From contig JAQOTA010000070.1 in NCBI GenBank assembly GCA_029532415.1, positions 1,109,917-1,173,916 of the forward strand: a DNA stretch of 64,000 bases, given 5' to 3'. The DNA is from Marasmius tenuissimus. Lineage: Eukaryota; Basidiomycota; Agaricomycetes; Agaricales; Marasmiaceae. Within the stretch, counting starts at the first letter, position 1. The number at the start of each line of letters is the position of its first letter. The position numbers and the translations under genes are program-made. The notes under the pieces are model-generated. The model was not told where the DNA came from. It saw only the letters and a program-made list of their open reading frames with translations, and searched no databases. Shown in pieces: positions 44,961 through 57,254 of the stretch.

Positions 44961-47349
44961 ACAAGCGTAGGAAAGGAAAAGTAACGACTATAGAACTGCA
45001 GATATCGTAGAAAACAAGGGGAATCTGCAGGAAAGTAAATTTCAAAATGGGTAGACTTGAAGAAAGATGGGGACAAACATACCTCACAACACCGGTTGCT
45101 TAATAATTCACCTTTTCTTCTCCCGTGACAGGCAATATCCACCATCGACAATCGTTCCGCCAGCAGCGAGCAGAATATGAGCTCTAACCATCTCAATCCC
45201 GACAACGACGTTAGAAAAACCTGCGAATTCCCTAGTAACTGAAGTTCGCCGATCGTACGAGGTATATGCCATCGGAAGTGCATATGCCGCTATAGTGCCT
45301 TTATGTCAAGCACAAAGACTGAGTCTACACCTGCTAACGACTGGTTGGGTGCGAGTTCCGCCGACTGAGGGTGATCAGACCCTCTGAAGCCTCACAATGT
45401 TTAATGGCGACGTTGGTGAGAGGAATCTGAGAACAGGGGCGGGGAGGTTTGGCAAAGTAGACTCATAGGACGTGAGCGCGGTATAGAAATCATAGTGGCT
45501 CTCTCGGCGTACAAGGTTATTGGATCGGCAGAGGGAAAATTCAATATTGTCGGGTTGAATGATTCCAATGCTACGTCATAATCCTTTTCAGAAGTTTGAG
45601 GGAGGTGGCAGGATCACGCCGGCGGAAGCATCTGGGCGTCAAAACCTTCGTATAGAACGTGGGAGTATGGAAAGGAAACGCACTTCTGGGGTTTGATATG
45701 GAACGATCGCGCATGGTCTTTGTGGCGCCGACTAGATGTTGAAGGAAGACAGCGAGGCGAGTTATGAGACTCGGGAGAGCATTAGGTAACGGAAAGACAT
45801 CCAGATCCGGGTGTAAGAAGACGGAAGGAAGTCAGGGACGGATATTAGTGCTATCGGCAGTGTTCATACTCCTGTCGACGTGGAGGTGACAATCAGGCGA
45901 GCTGGACATAGGGACAGAACGAGAGGAGACGTACCCTCACGAAACCACGTCTCCCAAGGTCATATATTATTCAACATCGCTTGCCTCCAAAAGGTGTTCG
46001 CCGTGACCAATCCACTAGCTGTGAGCAGGATGTGATTTAAATGACCTTGACCCTCCTGCTAGATACTGAGACAGCCCGAGTCGAGAACCGGCCAGTATTA
46101 CGGGTGTATGACCTCATGCCGATCAGTAGCATATGCCGCTGTGCGCGCTCTGGACAAGTATACTCTAATTCCATAATTCTTCAGCAACCGGTCGGTTGCA
46201 GAGAAAGTCTTTGTGATGTTATAGGAACCTTGTATATAGTGGGAAGCCCAATGATGAGGAGTAGTGAAAGAAGATGTACTGTGCTGGCTTAGATTGAGGC
46301 GAGTCGAGTCGAGCCGAGTCGGTAAAGTGCATTTGGGGGACGTGGGGGGGATAGGAATGGGTTTTACTTCTCACAGTGCGTAAAGGAGAATTCATGAGCT
46401 CGATGGTCCTTGAGTAATGTTTCTAATGTGGTTCTTGTAGCACCGACGGGCTGGGTGAAAGAAGGAGAACGGCAATATTTAGAACATCAGAAAGAGGAAT
46501 GAGACAACGAGAAAGGTAATTCACACACCAATGGCCAATCCTCCGTATCTTTCCATACTCGACCTTGCCCACAAACATAACTCCTGGCCAACTAACAAAG
46601 CGGTTTCTAACATCGCTCGAGGTCTTGAAGGCGATGATGGTCAGGAACCAAGGTGCTGGTCTGACACACAGGATACGTGTAGTTCCGAAAGAGCCGAAAA
46701 GAACCGTATGCCGACAATCACTCGACACTTATTACGCCATCACGATTAATCGCCACTCCTTTGTTTTTACCACCACCACCAGTTTTACGCTTCTCATTGT
46801 TCGCTTTGACGTTCGCAATAGTCTCAGGGAACCCACCAGGACATTCTAGTGTCGTTTTGTCTATCCTGACGGCTGATCTTGTCTGTTACAACAGACCCCA
46901 CTGCACAAGCTGGGAGATGGACTATGGGCTGCCTGAGGTCTTGGGTAAGCCTCGCTCCTTATTCATAATGTTCATCATTCTAGTGCTTTGCTCACTATCG
47001 ACCTTCTTAGTCAGGAACAACGGGATACTTACGGATTTAATTTAAAAACCTACACCTGTCCAGTGCACTTCTATACGTGCCCTCCGGTTGTATCGATACT
47101 TGACAGACTTGCATCGACTAAAGGACCCCGTATACTATCAGATAGAGCGGTCAAATACTAATTTGAAGATAGCCAACGCACCCAACAGGATTACAATCAT
47201 GAAGTTGACAATGGAAAAATAGAGCTCGGAGGACAAATTGGTGTCGTCAGAAATCGGGGACTTTTCGGGTTGCTCACCCTGAGCCTCTATCCAGGTGTTG
47301 TAGATTTGACAGACTTACACTTTCATCAATAATCGTTGCCGCCGTGAAA
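44961..47349. other. No supported gene
   Basis: Frames at 46041-46292 (+), 46423-46728 (-) and 46761-47045 (+) contain some hydrophobic stretches but no consistent exon structure. A minus-strand stretch at about 47155-47290 reads YNTWIEAQG...LYFSIVNFMIVILLGALAIF, like the end of a membrane protein, but could not be joined to anything. Confidence 0.35.
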
Positions 47350-47740
47350 ATCACCCTTTTGGCACCGTCGGCAGCGACAGCTCAACTTGGGCGGATGCGA
47401 GACGTACCTGGTCTTATGAATGTCTCGGGTTAGTGCAGCCAATCCCTTCCCGCTACTCCGATGTTAATTTCTCGTTGCTTTGCCATGGCAATTTTCCAAA
47501 TCGCATCATTCAAGGCTCCCCGAATTTCCTCGGCTCTTGTTCCCCTACCGAAGTGTTACATGTCATCTGATTTAGTACTCCGTTGGTATTCGCTCTAACG
47601 CCTCGTCTTTTGGTGATACTCATCAACTATCTTCAAGTTCGTTCAGTATCCGATCTTTGCTACCACCGTTCCGTATCGAACCGAACGGAGCGCTAGCGCG
47701 CTCAAGCAGCTCTCTTGGCCCTTCCTTCACCGAATTAGTT
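47350..47740 (-). pseudogene. Unidentified coding exons
   Basis: Three minus-strand segments look like coding sequence: SVKEGPRELLERASAPFGSI...LNELEDS (about 47733-47626), GTRAEEIRGALNDAIWKIAM...REINIG (about 47545-47470), then a 49-base intron with a good branch point (CACTAAC) and acceptor, and VRLASAQVELSLPTVPKG with a stop near 47358. The first intron could not be placed in frame and no start was found. I do not recognise the family. It may be a gene remnant. Confidence 0.3.
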
Positions 47741-50700
47741 CTATCAGCCACTCAACGCCGTTGTGGTACGCTACTTGTCTTGAACATAACAACGACTATT
47801 TTTTATTACGTTGAAGGCAATGGTATACAATCTTGAAAAAGACCCTATTCAACCTCTACAATCAGCAGATACGGCCATGACAATTCCTACGATACATGCC
47901 ACCGGCCGCGTTCATAGTACTTACCTACCTTGAAGTTGCAGGGAAATTCCACCCATCGCACTTGGCCAGAACGCCTATCAATCTTCCGACGAGCGGAGTG
48001 TCTACCCATAGCTCGTCATCATGCCCGTCACCCTCAGAACGTATCAAATCGGAAATTAAGATTTCCTTGCATTAGTATCACCGAAGGCGGATGCACAAGC
48101 AATAGTAGATCAACCTTCCGTATATGCATATCTTTGACTACACACCCATCTAAGCGGCTGGTAACAATGAATTGACCCATATCAATTGTCCCGGGGTGGT
48201 GAATCATTCGAGTCCTTACGAGTGTAGGCTCGGTATAGGTTTTCAAAGTTACCAATTACACGATCTCTTGCAAGGTTCAAGTCAGACTTTGAACTTGGTC
48301 TTCAGGGTAACCACATAAATCATCGCTCGGATCCGTAACATTGGTCTCGTACAGAAAGAAACCAACGGCATATCCCGTCTTAGTCTCAAAGAAGTTAGCG
48401 TTCCGAACAGTAAAGCTTTTGATTCGAAAACTCGTTTGAACCTAGTTGTCCTACTCGTCGCCATGTTGGCGACTTGAACATATTCTGCTCGAAGAAACAC
48501 AGCTCTCAGGCCGAAATTCAAAACGCCTCATAACGGCAGGTGCAGATATGGGAAGCACAGGTGTCATTTGTATTCTGCCAACATAGATACTGGGTTCTGT
48601 AGTCTGGTAGCAGGACTACCAGGAAATTCGTAGAAACGAGGATCGCGAACAACGTTCTACACGAGGCATGATGAGAAAGGATAGGTAAAATCAGATGATG
48701 TTCCAAATTGGTGCAATTCAAAGAGGTGTTTACGGGCAAATGTCCCAATTGACATTGAAATTGAGAGGTGAATGAGAGAGGGAAGTGAAACGGCGAAAAA
48801 GGGTCATCAAATCATGGCAGGGGGGTAGCAGCCTACAAATGGTTGTACCGGGCGACGTATCGCAATGAGAGCCACCCGCATATAGAGATGAAGAATGCAC
48901 GACGGGTAGGCCGACTGGCTAGGCAGAAGAAAGAACCAGGCCTGAGTCAATTGCGAACACCAGCATCTGCTTGAAACAAATACGAGACGACAATCTGGAA
49001 CGGCGCGCACATGTGATGAAACACAAGTATTAGAAGTATGAAGGAAACAATGGAGGGGGAAATGAAACGGTACAGTGGGTCATGAAGTGGGAAAGGGAAC
49101 GATATTCATTCCTCTATGGCCGTGGGCCATACGATCGTATTGGTAGACAGCGAGAGAAGAAGTTGCGTGGCGAGCTACCAAAGCCTGAAGGTGAAGTAAA
49201 ATACTGGCAAGGACCGGCACTTCTGAACCGGGAAAGGGTTCAGGTAAGACTCGCGGGACCTCGAGGGTAGCATCCGCGTAGGGATAAGAAGAATAAGGCC
49301 ATAATTTCAGGTGAGGTGGAGGGAATGACAGCAGGAAGAGCCATGTGAGGAACACAACAAATGACAGGTCGCAATACACGTGTCAGAGTCAACGGAGACA
49401 CAGAGGAACAGGATTGTTTTTGACTAGTAACGAGAATGAGGTCGGAATCGTAAGGGCCTCCGAAAGTCCAAAATCAAGAGCAGGGAAAGGAAAGGGATAG
49501 CTTCACTTATGCCCGTACCGATCAGCAAAGGCAAGAAAGGATGGGTAGCAGACTGACGCCGTTGCAAAAACCATGGGTCATGTGGAATTCCGCGTTCGGC
49601 TGGCGTAGCTCGCTTCGAGACAAGGGAAAGAGGGACAAGAAAAGACAAGGTAAGTGCTTGAGGACGGTGCTCGTAGCACCGACCACTTGCTAGACCGTTG
49701 GTGCAGCGTGAAAGGAGGAACGCGGAAAAATGAAGTACTGGTCTGAGAATGACCGAGGAAGCCCGCAGAAAGGGCGACGACATGCCATGACAGGCGCGAT
49801 AGAACCATAGGAGACGATGTAAGCCAGTAAGAGATGGGATAGAAACGACTGAAGCAATGAGGGCCAAATAGGTCGAGAATCCTCAAGTCTTCCATGTTCT
49901 TGTCCTCGGATAGTGGGTTCTGATCACAAAAAATGAGAGGGGAATCAGAATCATCAAGGCAACAAAGTATGGACGAAGAGACAAACATCGAACAATGGCA
50001 TTCAAAGCTTGAGAAGCGAGAGCGTACCTAAGACCGGTTCCAGCAATTCTACTGCTCAATCTCACGCGCCAGTCACCCCAGCGCCAGTATAATTCTCTGA
50101 CGGATGAATATAGCACCAGAACACGTATGGAGAGACTTTCAGATACTACTCACTAATAAAATCGAGTAGGGGGAGGAGAGAAAGAGACAGGAAGCGTCGG
50201 GATCATCGAAGTGAAAAGAGAACGAAGGACCCTGACTCCGAACCGAACCTCCCGGTAGTTCGCCGGTCGGTTGGAGATGCTTGAGGGCCGGTCACCTATA
50301 TGGAATTGGACTGTCCATGCACGTTCGCGATTCTAACACCCTTCCCTCTAGTTGAGTTTGGCACAGCTGAAGGGCAACTGATCCCAACTTCTGAGGATAA
50401 CCACTTGGTTACTTCATTCTACCTTCACCACGATCCAGACTTCGGCTGGCGTTTGTAGTTCATGATGCACACCGTTGAGAAGAATAATCTTTAACTCGGA
50501 GGCGAGGGGGAATATCCACACACATTCTCACCTTGTTGGATCTGGACGATCCGGCTAGGAGCCATCTCAGCGTTCGGATATACGTCACAGCCCGCTGGAC
50601 CTTCTGGGAGATTCTGCCCCCGTTGTTCCCTTCCCTAAGGGTGGCGTCAAGCTACACGCCATATACGAGAGGTTTTAACGGAGATTGAGGGCTCATGTAG

Positions 50701-52030
50701 GAGATAAATCACTTTGGTACGTCGAAATCTCACCATTCTCCTTGACATTTTCACTGTATCCGTTGTAAGCCCTAATTCCAGTGATTTTGACGCACCGTTG
50801 ATGGGAGGTACGACTAATTTTTGCGGATAGTATATTCAGTGCTTGGTATGCCATATTAAATGCACTCTCTACTCATGCGGGAAGACATCCACAGGTACGT
50901 TTTCAGAATATCCTACCGTATTCAGCCTCGTCCTCACTTCTAATGTACATCTGGTGCCTTCACGTCGCTCATACTCGGCTAGGAAGCAGGGCGGCGAGAG
51001 GTAATTAAGAATTACCGATCCTGTGGTCACCGATCCCACTACACACTGGTCCAGCGATCACTATCACAGCTTGAAGTTCTAAAAGAGCCACTTTTGTTGG
51101 GCTGATGTCTGGATGACGCTTGCTCCGTCGAGTTTGATTCGATACAAACATCCTTTTGGCAACATGAGCGTTTGAAGAGGATTAGGTCGGGTGTGTCGAG
51201 AAGTTAACGTTCTTGCTTGGAGGCAGAGTATCTTATGATCTCAGAAATGAAGAATAGGAAGACTCGTACCGCATCATTCCAACCTCTTGAAGTCTCAACT
51301 TCCTAGTTATTCGATAGGCCTGCGGTGGGGTCAGGCGGGCAGCTAAAGTTAATTTGTGGAGATGGTTTCCTGACGGCTGACCTTTCCTGGTCGTTCCGTA
51401 TGACAATCCGCTCAAATAATGGTCAGTTGGTTTGGTTTCCCCCAGTGTCACCGTGACTATTGAGCTTCATCCTTAGCCCGGTATGGTTCTCCATCCTGCT
51501 CATTAGCGGCACGTCGTGCTGAGTTTTTTTTCATCCATCTTGTGTCTTTGCTTCAGACTCGTTCCACCAGATTAGTTCGATTGTCTTGCTAAAGCTGACC
51601 GACTTTCGTCGTGCTATTGAAACATCGAATATTCAAGACTAACCTCAATCTATGTGAGTCGTGTAGGTCACCCAACAATAACCCGTAGGTATCATCAGCT
51701 TCGGGAGTTGTTAACGGCAGTAGTCGTCTTTTTTCCAGTTTCTCGTCCGGTGAGCTGTATTATTTTTGGCCTGCAGGAGACCCATGGGTCCTAATTCGAT
51801 TTGACAGATGTATCTAGCTGCGTCCTGATGTCGTCTAGCCTGAGATTACGGAGACGCGGTCACTAAACTTGACGCCTCGACACTACTCTGGTGCGAGTAT
51901 CAACCCTAGGCATGAGTTGTACAGGGTATCTCGGTTGGTCATTCCCATCAATGAATATGGATTAGAGTATTACAAGAAGGGATTGAGGGAGAGGCAGAGT
52001 ACGAAGATATGGGGTTCAAACACGGCAATG
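47741..52030. other. No supported gene; strongly purine-rich plus strand at 48.7-50.2 kb
   Basis: The longest frames (49424-49867 and 49578-49988, both minus) overlap each other and come from a stretch where the plus strand is unusually rich in A and G, which avoids stop codons by composition. No motif, splice pattern or terminal repeat was found. 50.2-52.0 kb likewise holds nothing recognisable except the 3' flank of the gene ending at 52031. Confidence 0.35.
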
Positions 52031-54376
52031 TTACGAATGCTCAGGCTCGACCAGATCCCACTCATCCGCGTCATCTGTCTGAGTCTCTAAATCCAAGGCC
52101 TTGGAATTGTCTTTCTGTTTGGAAGCTGTGTTGACCGGAAGAAATGATGCGTCAGAATATGCATTTACGATATCCGAGGGATGCTCATACCATCTGCATT
52201 TCTCCAAAGCCCTAACCCTCTGGCCAAACGAGTGGTAACTGAAGGTCCCTCTCCACGCGTGCCTTCAAGATCAGAAGGCGCATCAACGAGCGAGAATGTG
52301 GATGGGGATGTGAGATGAAATCCAGAGTCCAAAGGCTCGTCTTCGTCTGAATCCGTGAGGTCTTCCATCCTCTTGTCGTGAGGGTTGCCTAAATCAGGTG
52401 TCAGGGTACATCTGGAACGCGTAAACGTGACTGGCACACACCACGTATTAACTGGGGATAGCCGTGATCAATAGCATATCTTTTCCCATCTGACCCGTAT
52501 TTCTTCTTGAGCAGATGTTGGTCAACTACATAATATTCTTGACGCGCCCAAAAGGATCCAATCCACGTTTCAACATCGAGCTCAGGTATTCCGTATTTCG
52601 CCCAATGATCCTTCAAGATCACATGCTTTCCCTCTGGGTCAGATGCCCAGTAGAATAATGAATCGGGAAGCGGATAGGGGATACAGTGCATCCCGTTGAT
52701 GTACTCGACTCGGAGAGGTGGAACGAAGAGGTGCGCAGGTCTGGAAGTGGTTGTGGGAGTATGGGACAAGTCGCCTTCGAGGGAGAATCCAATTTCATTA
52801 ATAAAACCTGGAGGTGGATATGAAATGGATGCAGTGGAAATGAATATTGGTTGAATGCTTACATGTCAATATGTCTGCTTCTGTAGGATGCTGGCTGAGA
52901 TAGGCGGCACGCAGTCGAATACGTTCCTTCAGGGGAAGACACAATGAGAAGCGTAGGTTCAGCCGGGCGTTGTGGATGTTTTGGATTTGAAAGTCAACAC
53001 GCGAGCGGACTAGTTTAATCAATAACAGAGTGGATGGACGGAAATTTTGGGGCATACCTTCCCTGGAGTAGATGGCTTTGATATTGCAACCTCGACTCTC
53101 AAAGTGGGGGGAGGGGGTTGGAGTGGAAGGGAAGTGGGCAAGAATCCCTTCTTCCCAACGATTGACAACCGCCCCGAACGTCAAAACACCGTGGGAAGTG
53201 TAATTTGACAGGTCTTCTCTGTACGTGCATCCCCATGACGCGTACAAGTACAAAACATCTCCGAACGTCTTCTCAAAGTACGTGGCAATTTCATCGTCAT
53301 CGAGTTGGGGTTGGATGCCTTGAAGAAGTGCAAGTGGGCTAAAAGGATAGTCGTCGTCCGCCCATTCTCTGATGGAAGCGGAAGCGATGTCAAAGTGCCA
53401 AGACTTGGTTTTGGGATTAAACGTCCAGTGGTTAATCCCCCTCGTCACCTGTTGTGCTATTTTTAGCCAGGCCAACGCCAAAATAGTCTACTCACTGGAA
53501 ACGTCCGTGTTTCATCGGCGCGGAGTGCTTCTACTGCAATGTCCTAAAACCACTTCCAGCCAAGCCTCCCTGTTTGATAAGAAATGATGAACATACATGT
53601 GTGTACCAAAGGTATCGATATACTATTCCATCTCCAGGATACCGATTTATAAACTCCTGTCCATTGACCAGCACTGGTGTTCCCAGATCGTCAGCCTACG
53701 CAATTAGCTTTGTTACTGAGTCTCACATACCTTCGTGAAGGATGAAAGTCGGTACCTCCGACCTCACCAGTCCCAGCATCTGAGCGAGCCACGGCGACCT
53801 ACGCTCCATGTTCAGGTAATTAGCTCTAGACTCCTGCTCTGGATGAAACCTGACCTGTGAGTTGAGAATGACCGATATAGCTCTTCCCACAACTGTACCA
53901 AATCTTGACTATCTCCGCTACGATAAACTCAACTTGCACTCACTAGTCGTGTGGTGGCCTGGCCTTCTCCCTCTTTCGGCTCAAATGTAGCCACCGTGAC
54001 CGGGCAGTTGCTGTTCGGGTAAATTGTAGCCGTATAGAACCTTTTCACAACTTTGATTCTTTTTCTGAGACCATTGTTTGCTGCTGAACCCTTCCGAAGC
54101 ATAACCTCTATCTCTTGTGAATAAGTCTGCTCTTGGTAGAAGACGTCACCCTCAAGGATTTCTCGATACCGGTACTGCTTGGGCTGAAAGCGCGATGTAG
54201 TCAGTAACGTTACTGCATGAACAGGTCGACGAGTATACCATCATGCTATCCTCCTCCCGTTCCTGACAAGACGTACAATTAGTGTAGTTGTTGGTCACGT
54301 TCCCTTCGACATGTTGAATAACGCTCTTGCGACCGATTTTTGTATTCCTGGCGCCTTGAAAGAAGTGAGAGAGCAT
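52031..54376 (-). CDS. Basidiomycete protein of unknown function, paralog of the 20-exon gene, 11 exons
   Basis: Predicted exons (minus): 54376-54239, 54183-53944, 53892-53855, 53798-53731, 53673-53597, 53543-53496, 53448-53058, 53009-52863, 52807-52442, 52388-52191, 52125-52031, giving 601 residues in frame. Exon borders and phases are the same as exons 1-11 of the gene at 33786-37803, and protein and intron sequence are clearly similar. The start MLSHFFQGARNTKIG...VIQHVEGNVTNNY is the family N-terminus. Conserved blocks include WEELYRSFSTHR, SPWLAQMLGLVRSEVPTF, FGDVLYLYASWG and YINGMHCI. This copy ends soon after exon 10 with an acidic tail (TQTDDADEWDLVEPEHS) and lacks the repeated-exon tail, and the DLTDSD unit occurs once. 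It probably shows the ancestral layout. The role is unknown. Confidence 0.8.
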
Positions 54377-56216
54377 ATTTGACCGATGGAGGTGAGAGGG
54401 GAAAGGTAATAACGCATGAGTCCTTCGATTCGTCCGTATATATGACGCTTTCGGCCATTGAGTGCCTCACCTCGTTGTCTACGTGCGGCATTAGCGCCCA
54501 TAGCCCAAACCCGAGGAACATTCTGCAATCGATCTATTTTCCTGTCAAACCCCGTATGGAAATATCGCCTGTGTCTCATGGAAGATCAAAGATTGTTGGT
54601 TCTGCAAAAATCTTACCGACTTGATTCCGCCGAAAGAGAGAGCCGACGAGGATGGCTCCCGTGAGTTCTGCGACCTTGAGCACTTGCCAATTGTCCTGCT
54701 GGAGAGTTCAAGTGACCTCGAGCATTGAGCAAACAATAAATGTGGAGCACAAATAGGTCAGATGTTCATCAAAACTGCTCTGGGCCCCATTAGAAGCGTG
54801 AAGGATGACAGTTGTGATCAAGGAGGAAACGATCACCTGAGCTTTATTGATAGCCTGGCCGGCTCCCCTAATCAACTCACATCGACGAATCCGTCCTTTA
54901 CGGTGGCACGCCTCTGCGTCGTGGTTAGCCTCAAATGAACTCGTAGACTACGATCGAAATACAATTGAAGTCTGAATGTTCGGAGGGCGTGTTGAATACA
55001 GCGATCCAGGTGAAACGCACAAAAATAGGTACCAAGATGCACACCAAAAAGACCAACTTTTCCCCTGAGCGGAATGATAACCAGATAGAGGAACAAAAAC
55101 TGTACCTATTTGTACTCCAGATTTAAGTCCAGGCAGTCCATGTGTCAGAAATCCAGAAATTCGTGCGAATAGCGTATCTATTTGGAACTATTTCCGTGAG
55201 TACGATATGGGTACAACTAGAATACAAATATGTAGTACTGAAATAATGACAAAAAGACATTGTATCTGGATATCCGGGAAAATGTATTGTCGGGATGTCC
55301 GAAAGACGCCCCGAAAGGAAGTGAATCCGGAGTTTGGATATATGTGCGGATGTGGGTCCAAATAGAAGACCTATCCGGGCTCCGGATATATGTCCAGATT
55401 CTTCATGTTTCTGGTCTACGGATACGACGCAGCTGCGTCGTCCTACTGACGCGCTCGCGTCGGCGAGGCGTCTTTGCAATCGCGCACCTGTAGTGACGAT
55501 GCGTCACTCATTGTCACGACCAATGTACGCAAGCGCCTTGCGTTCTCTTGCGTTGACTATTTCTATCGTCTGCGCAATCGACGAACGCGCAACAACTACA
55601 AAGATCCAGCTCCAGCATCGACCATAGCCAGAAACAAGTCTTGAAAGCACTCAAACGGCAAGTCGTCTTCGAGCATCAGCAGCTGTGTAGAAGGAGTGAT
55701 TCCATTTCAATTATCATGGCTAAATTACCACCTACCAGAAGCCTACGAACGAAGAAATAGAGTGGAAGCATAGAGGCAGAGGGGCAAGCGGCAGGTTATC
55801 AGGGCAGAGGTATGTGCATAACGATGGCATTATCTCGTGCTTTTCTGGGAACCGTTAATAACCTCCGCCATTCTCCGTCAGCGAAATCCAGGAGAGGAAA
55901 AGGAAAAATCGGTCGACAGATGAATCAGAACTGAACTTCGATACCCTCGTGCACACAAGAATCCATACCCTAAGTCCAAGTATCGAGGAAGAGGCCAACA
56001 CCACAACGATTCGGATATGTCTCTTGCGCACATGTTCCCCCAACCGATATCCAGCACATCGCCGATGTTTGTGGGCTACTTCTCAGCAAACATTCCGGAA
56101 GAATTCGTACCGCAGCGCCAACTTGATATTCGGGTTGAAGAACGTCGGTATCCATCTTGATGGGTGCACGAAATCCGTCTAATCGTCATGATAGGTGGCC
56201 AGCGCGACCGTAAACA
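54377..56216. other. No supported gene
   Basis: Short overlapping frames only. A stretch at 55120-55480 has several near-repeats of a CCGGATAT-type motif, but no terminal repeats were identified. Confidence 0.4.
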
Positions 56217-56882
56217 GAAACAACACGACAATCTATTGGAGAAGTCGAGTGGCGCAGGGTGTATTCGGACTGGGCCGATGTTTATTGGTTGTTTTTCGAC
56301 GAATCCATCCTACACGTTTGAGTCCTGTTGTGAACTTGAACGCTTTGAAGGACCGAGTCAGTGTCCGTTTTTGACGAAAGTTTGGTTCACTTACCTTTGT
56401 ATCTCCAGTGCTCGAGCACGAAATCGAGCGGCAAAAGGTGGCTGAAAGATGTTTGAGACGCGCCGACCGCTCGGGATTCGTTTATTGCTTCAGAATCAGA
56501 GGCGATGCGCCATACGATTCGGAGGGGACTGGTTACTACAAGATCGGCCGAACGGGCGACGTGGAGGGAAGGAAGAGACAGTGGAGATATCAGTGTCCGA
56601 GTCAAACTCATGAGTGGTTCCCGGCTGTTTGGGTCGAGGACAGCCATACCCTAGGCGAGTACTGCAACTCCCACACGGCTGAATGGAGCTGAATGAACGG
56701 CAGAGCGCTCGGTGCACCGGACTTTAGAGCAGATATGCTTGGCGAGGCCAAAAGAGGCTTGCACAGATTGTGGAGTGAAGCATTGCGAGATATTCAAGAT
56801 GCTGGAAATTGAGGGATGTGATACGTTCGAAGAATCTATCTTGCCGATCATTCAGGAATCGAAATCTGGTCAACGAGCCTGA
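56217..56882 (+). CDS. GIY-YIG / T5orf172-domain protein, 5' end unresolved
   Basis: The main exon (56409-about 56655) reads LEHEIERQKVAERCLRRADRSGFVYCFRIRG...GTGYYKIGRTGDVEGRKRQWRYQCPSQTHEWFP. The last exon (about 56704-56882) reads SVHRTLEQICLARPKEACTDCGVKHCEIFKMLEIEG and ends at TGA. This is the T5orf172 (DUF1766/MUG113-like) version of the GIY-YIG fold: FVYCF, the YYKIGRT arginine strand, the histidine in the ERSVHRTLE helix, and a CXXC...H zinc-like finger. Such proteins are expanded in Agaricomycetes; a nuclease activity is inferred from the fold only. The two exons are best joined by a GC-AG intron (GCGAGT...GGCAG, about 56656-56703). Upstream, an exon ending at 56360 joins over a 48-base intron and creates the ATG of MLEHEIE across the junction; its own start was not found. 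Confidence 0.7.
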
Positions 56883-57254
56883 TGCACCATTTTCCGGGAG
56901 GCTTCCACCCTATATTTCTTGATGTAGTCATTATTCTACTTATGTCATTTACGAACCTCTTTGAAAAAACCGCTCGTTGAGCTAAGAAGAATGACAGTCG
57001 ATTAGTGATAGTGACCCAAGGAGAACAAGGAGAATGTTTGTAAGTGACAGGTAAATATTATTGAAACAGACGCAGCCGGCGCCTTCCTGGGCACATCTGC
57101 ACCACATAGGGTGATGGATTGAGAGAGGCACAAATGGAGGAGACACGGAGGCAACATAGCGGCAAGAATGTTCGCCTACAGTTCAGAAATTCGTGACCAT
57201 GTCCTTGATCTTGACAGACCGCACCAAGGCCGAAGTGAACACTGAATTGAGGTG
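56883..57254. other. No gene seen
   Basis: Spacer between the T5orf172 gene and the broken end of the RasGEF relic. No motif was recognised. Confidence 0.5.

Noticed and set aside
46423..47045. Hydrophobic frames considered as a second seven-helix membrane gene
   Set aside because: None of the family motifs (STWDWAID, SDSVVVWR, ETG..Y) is present and no consistent introns were found.
49424..49988. Two overlapping minus-strand open frames of 136-147 residues
   Set aside because: They arise from a purine-rich plus strand that lacks stop codons by composition; no motif or splice support.
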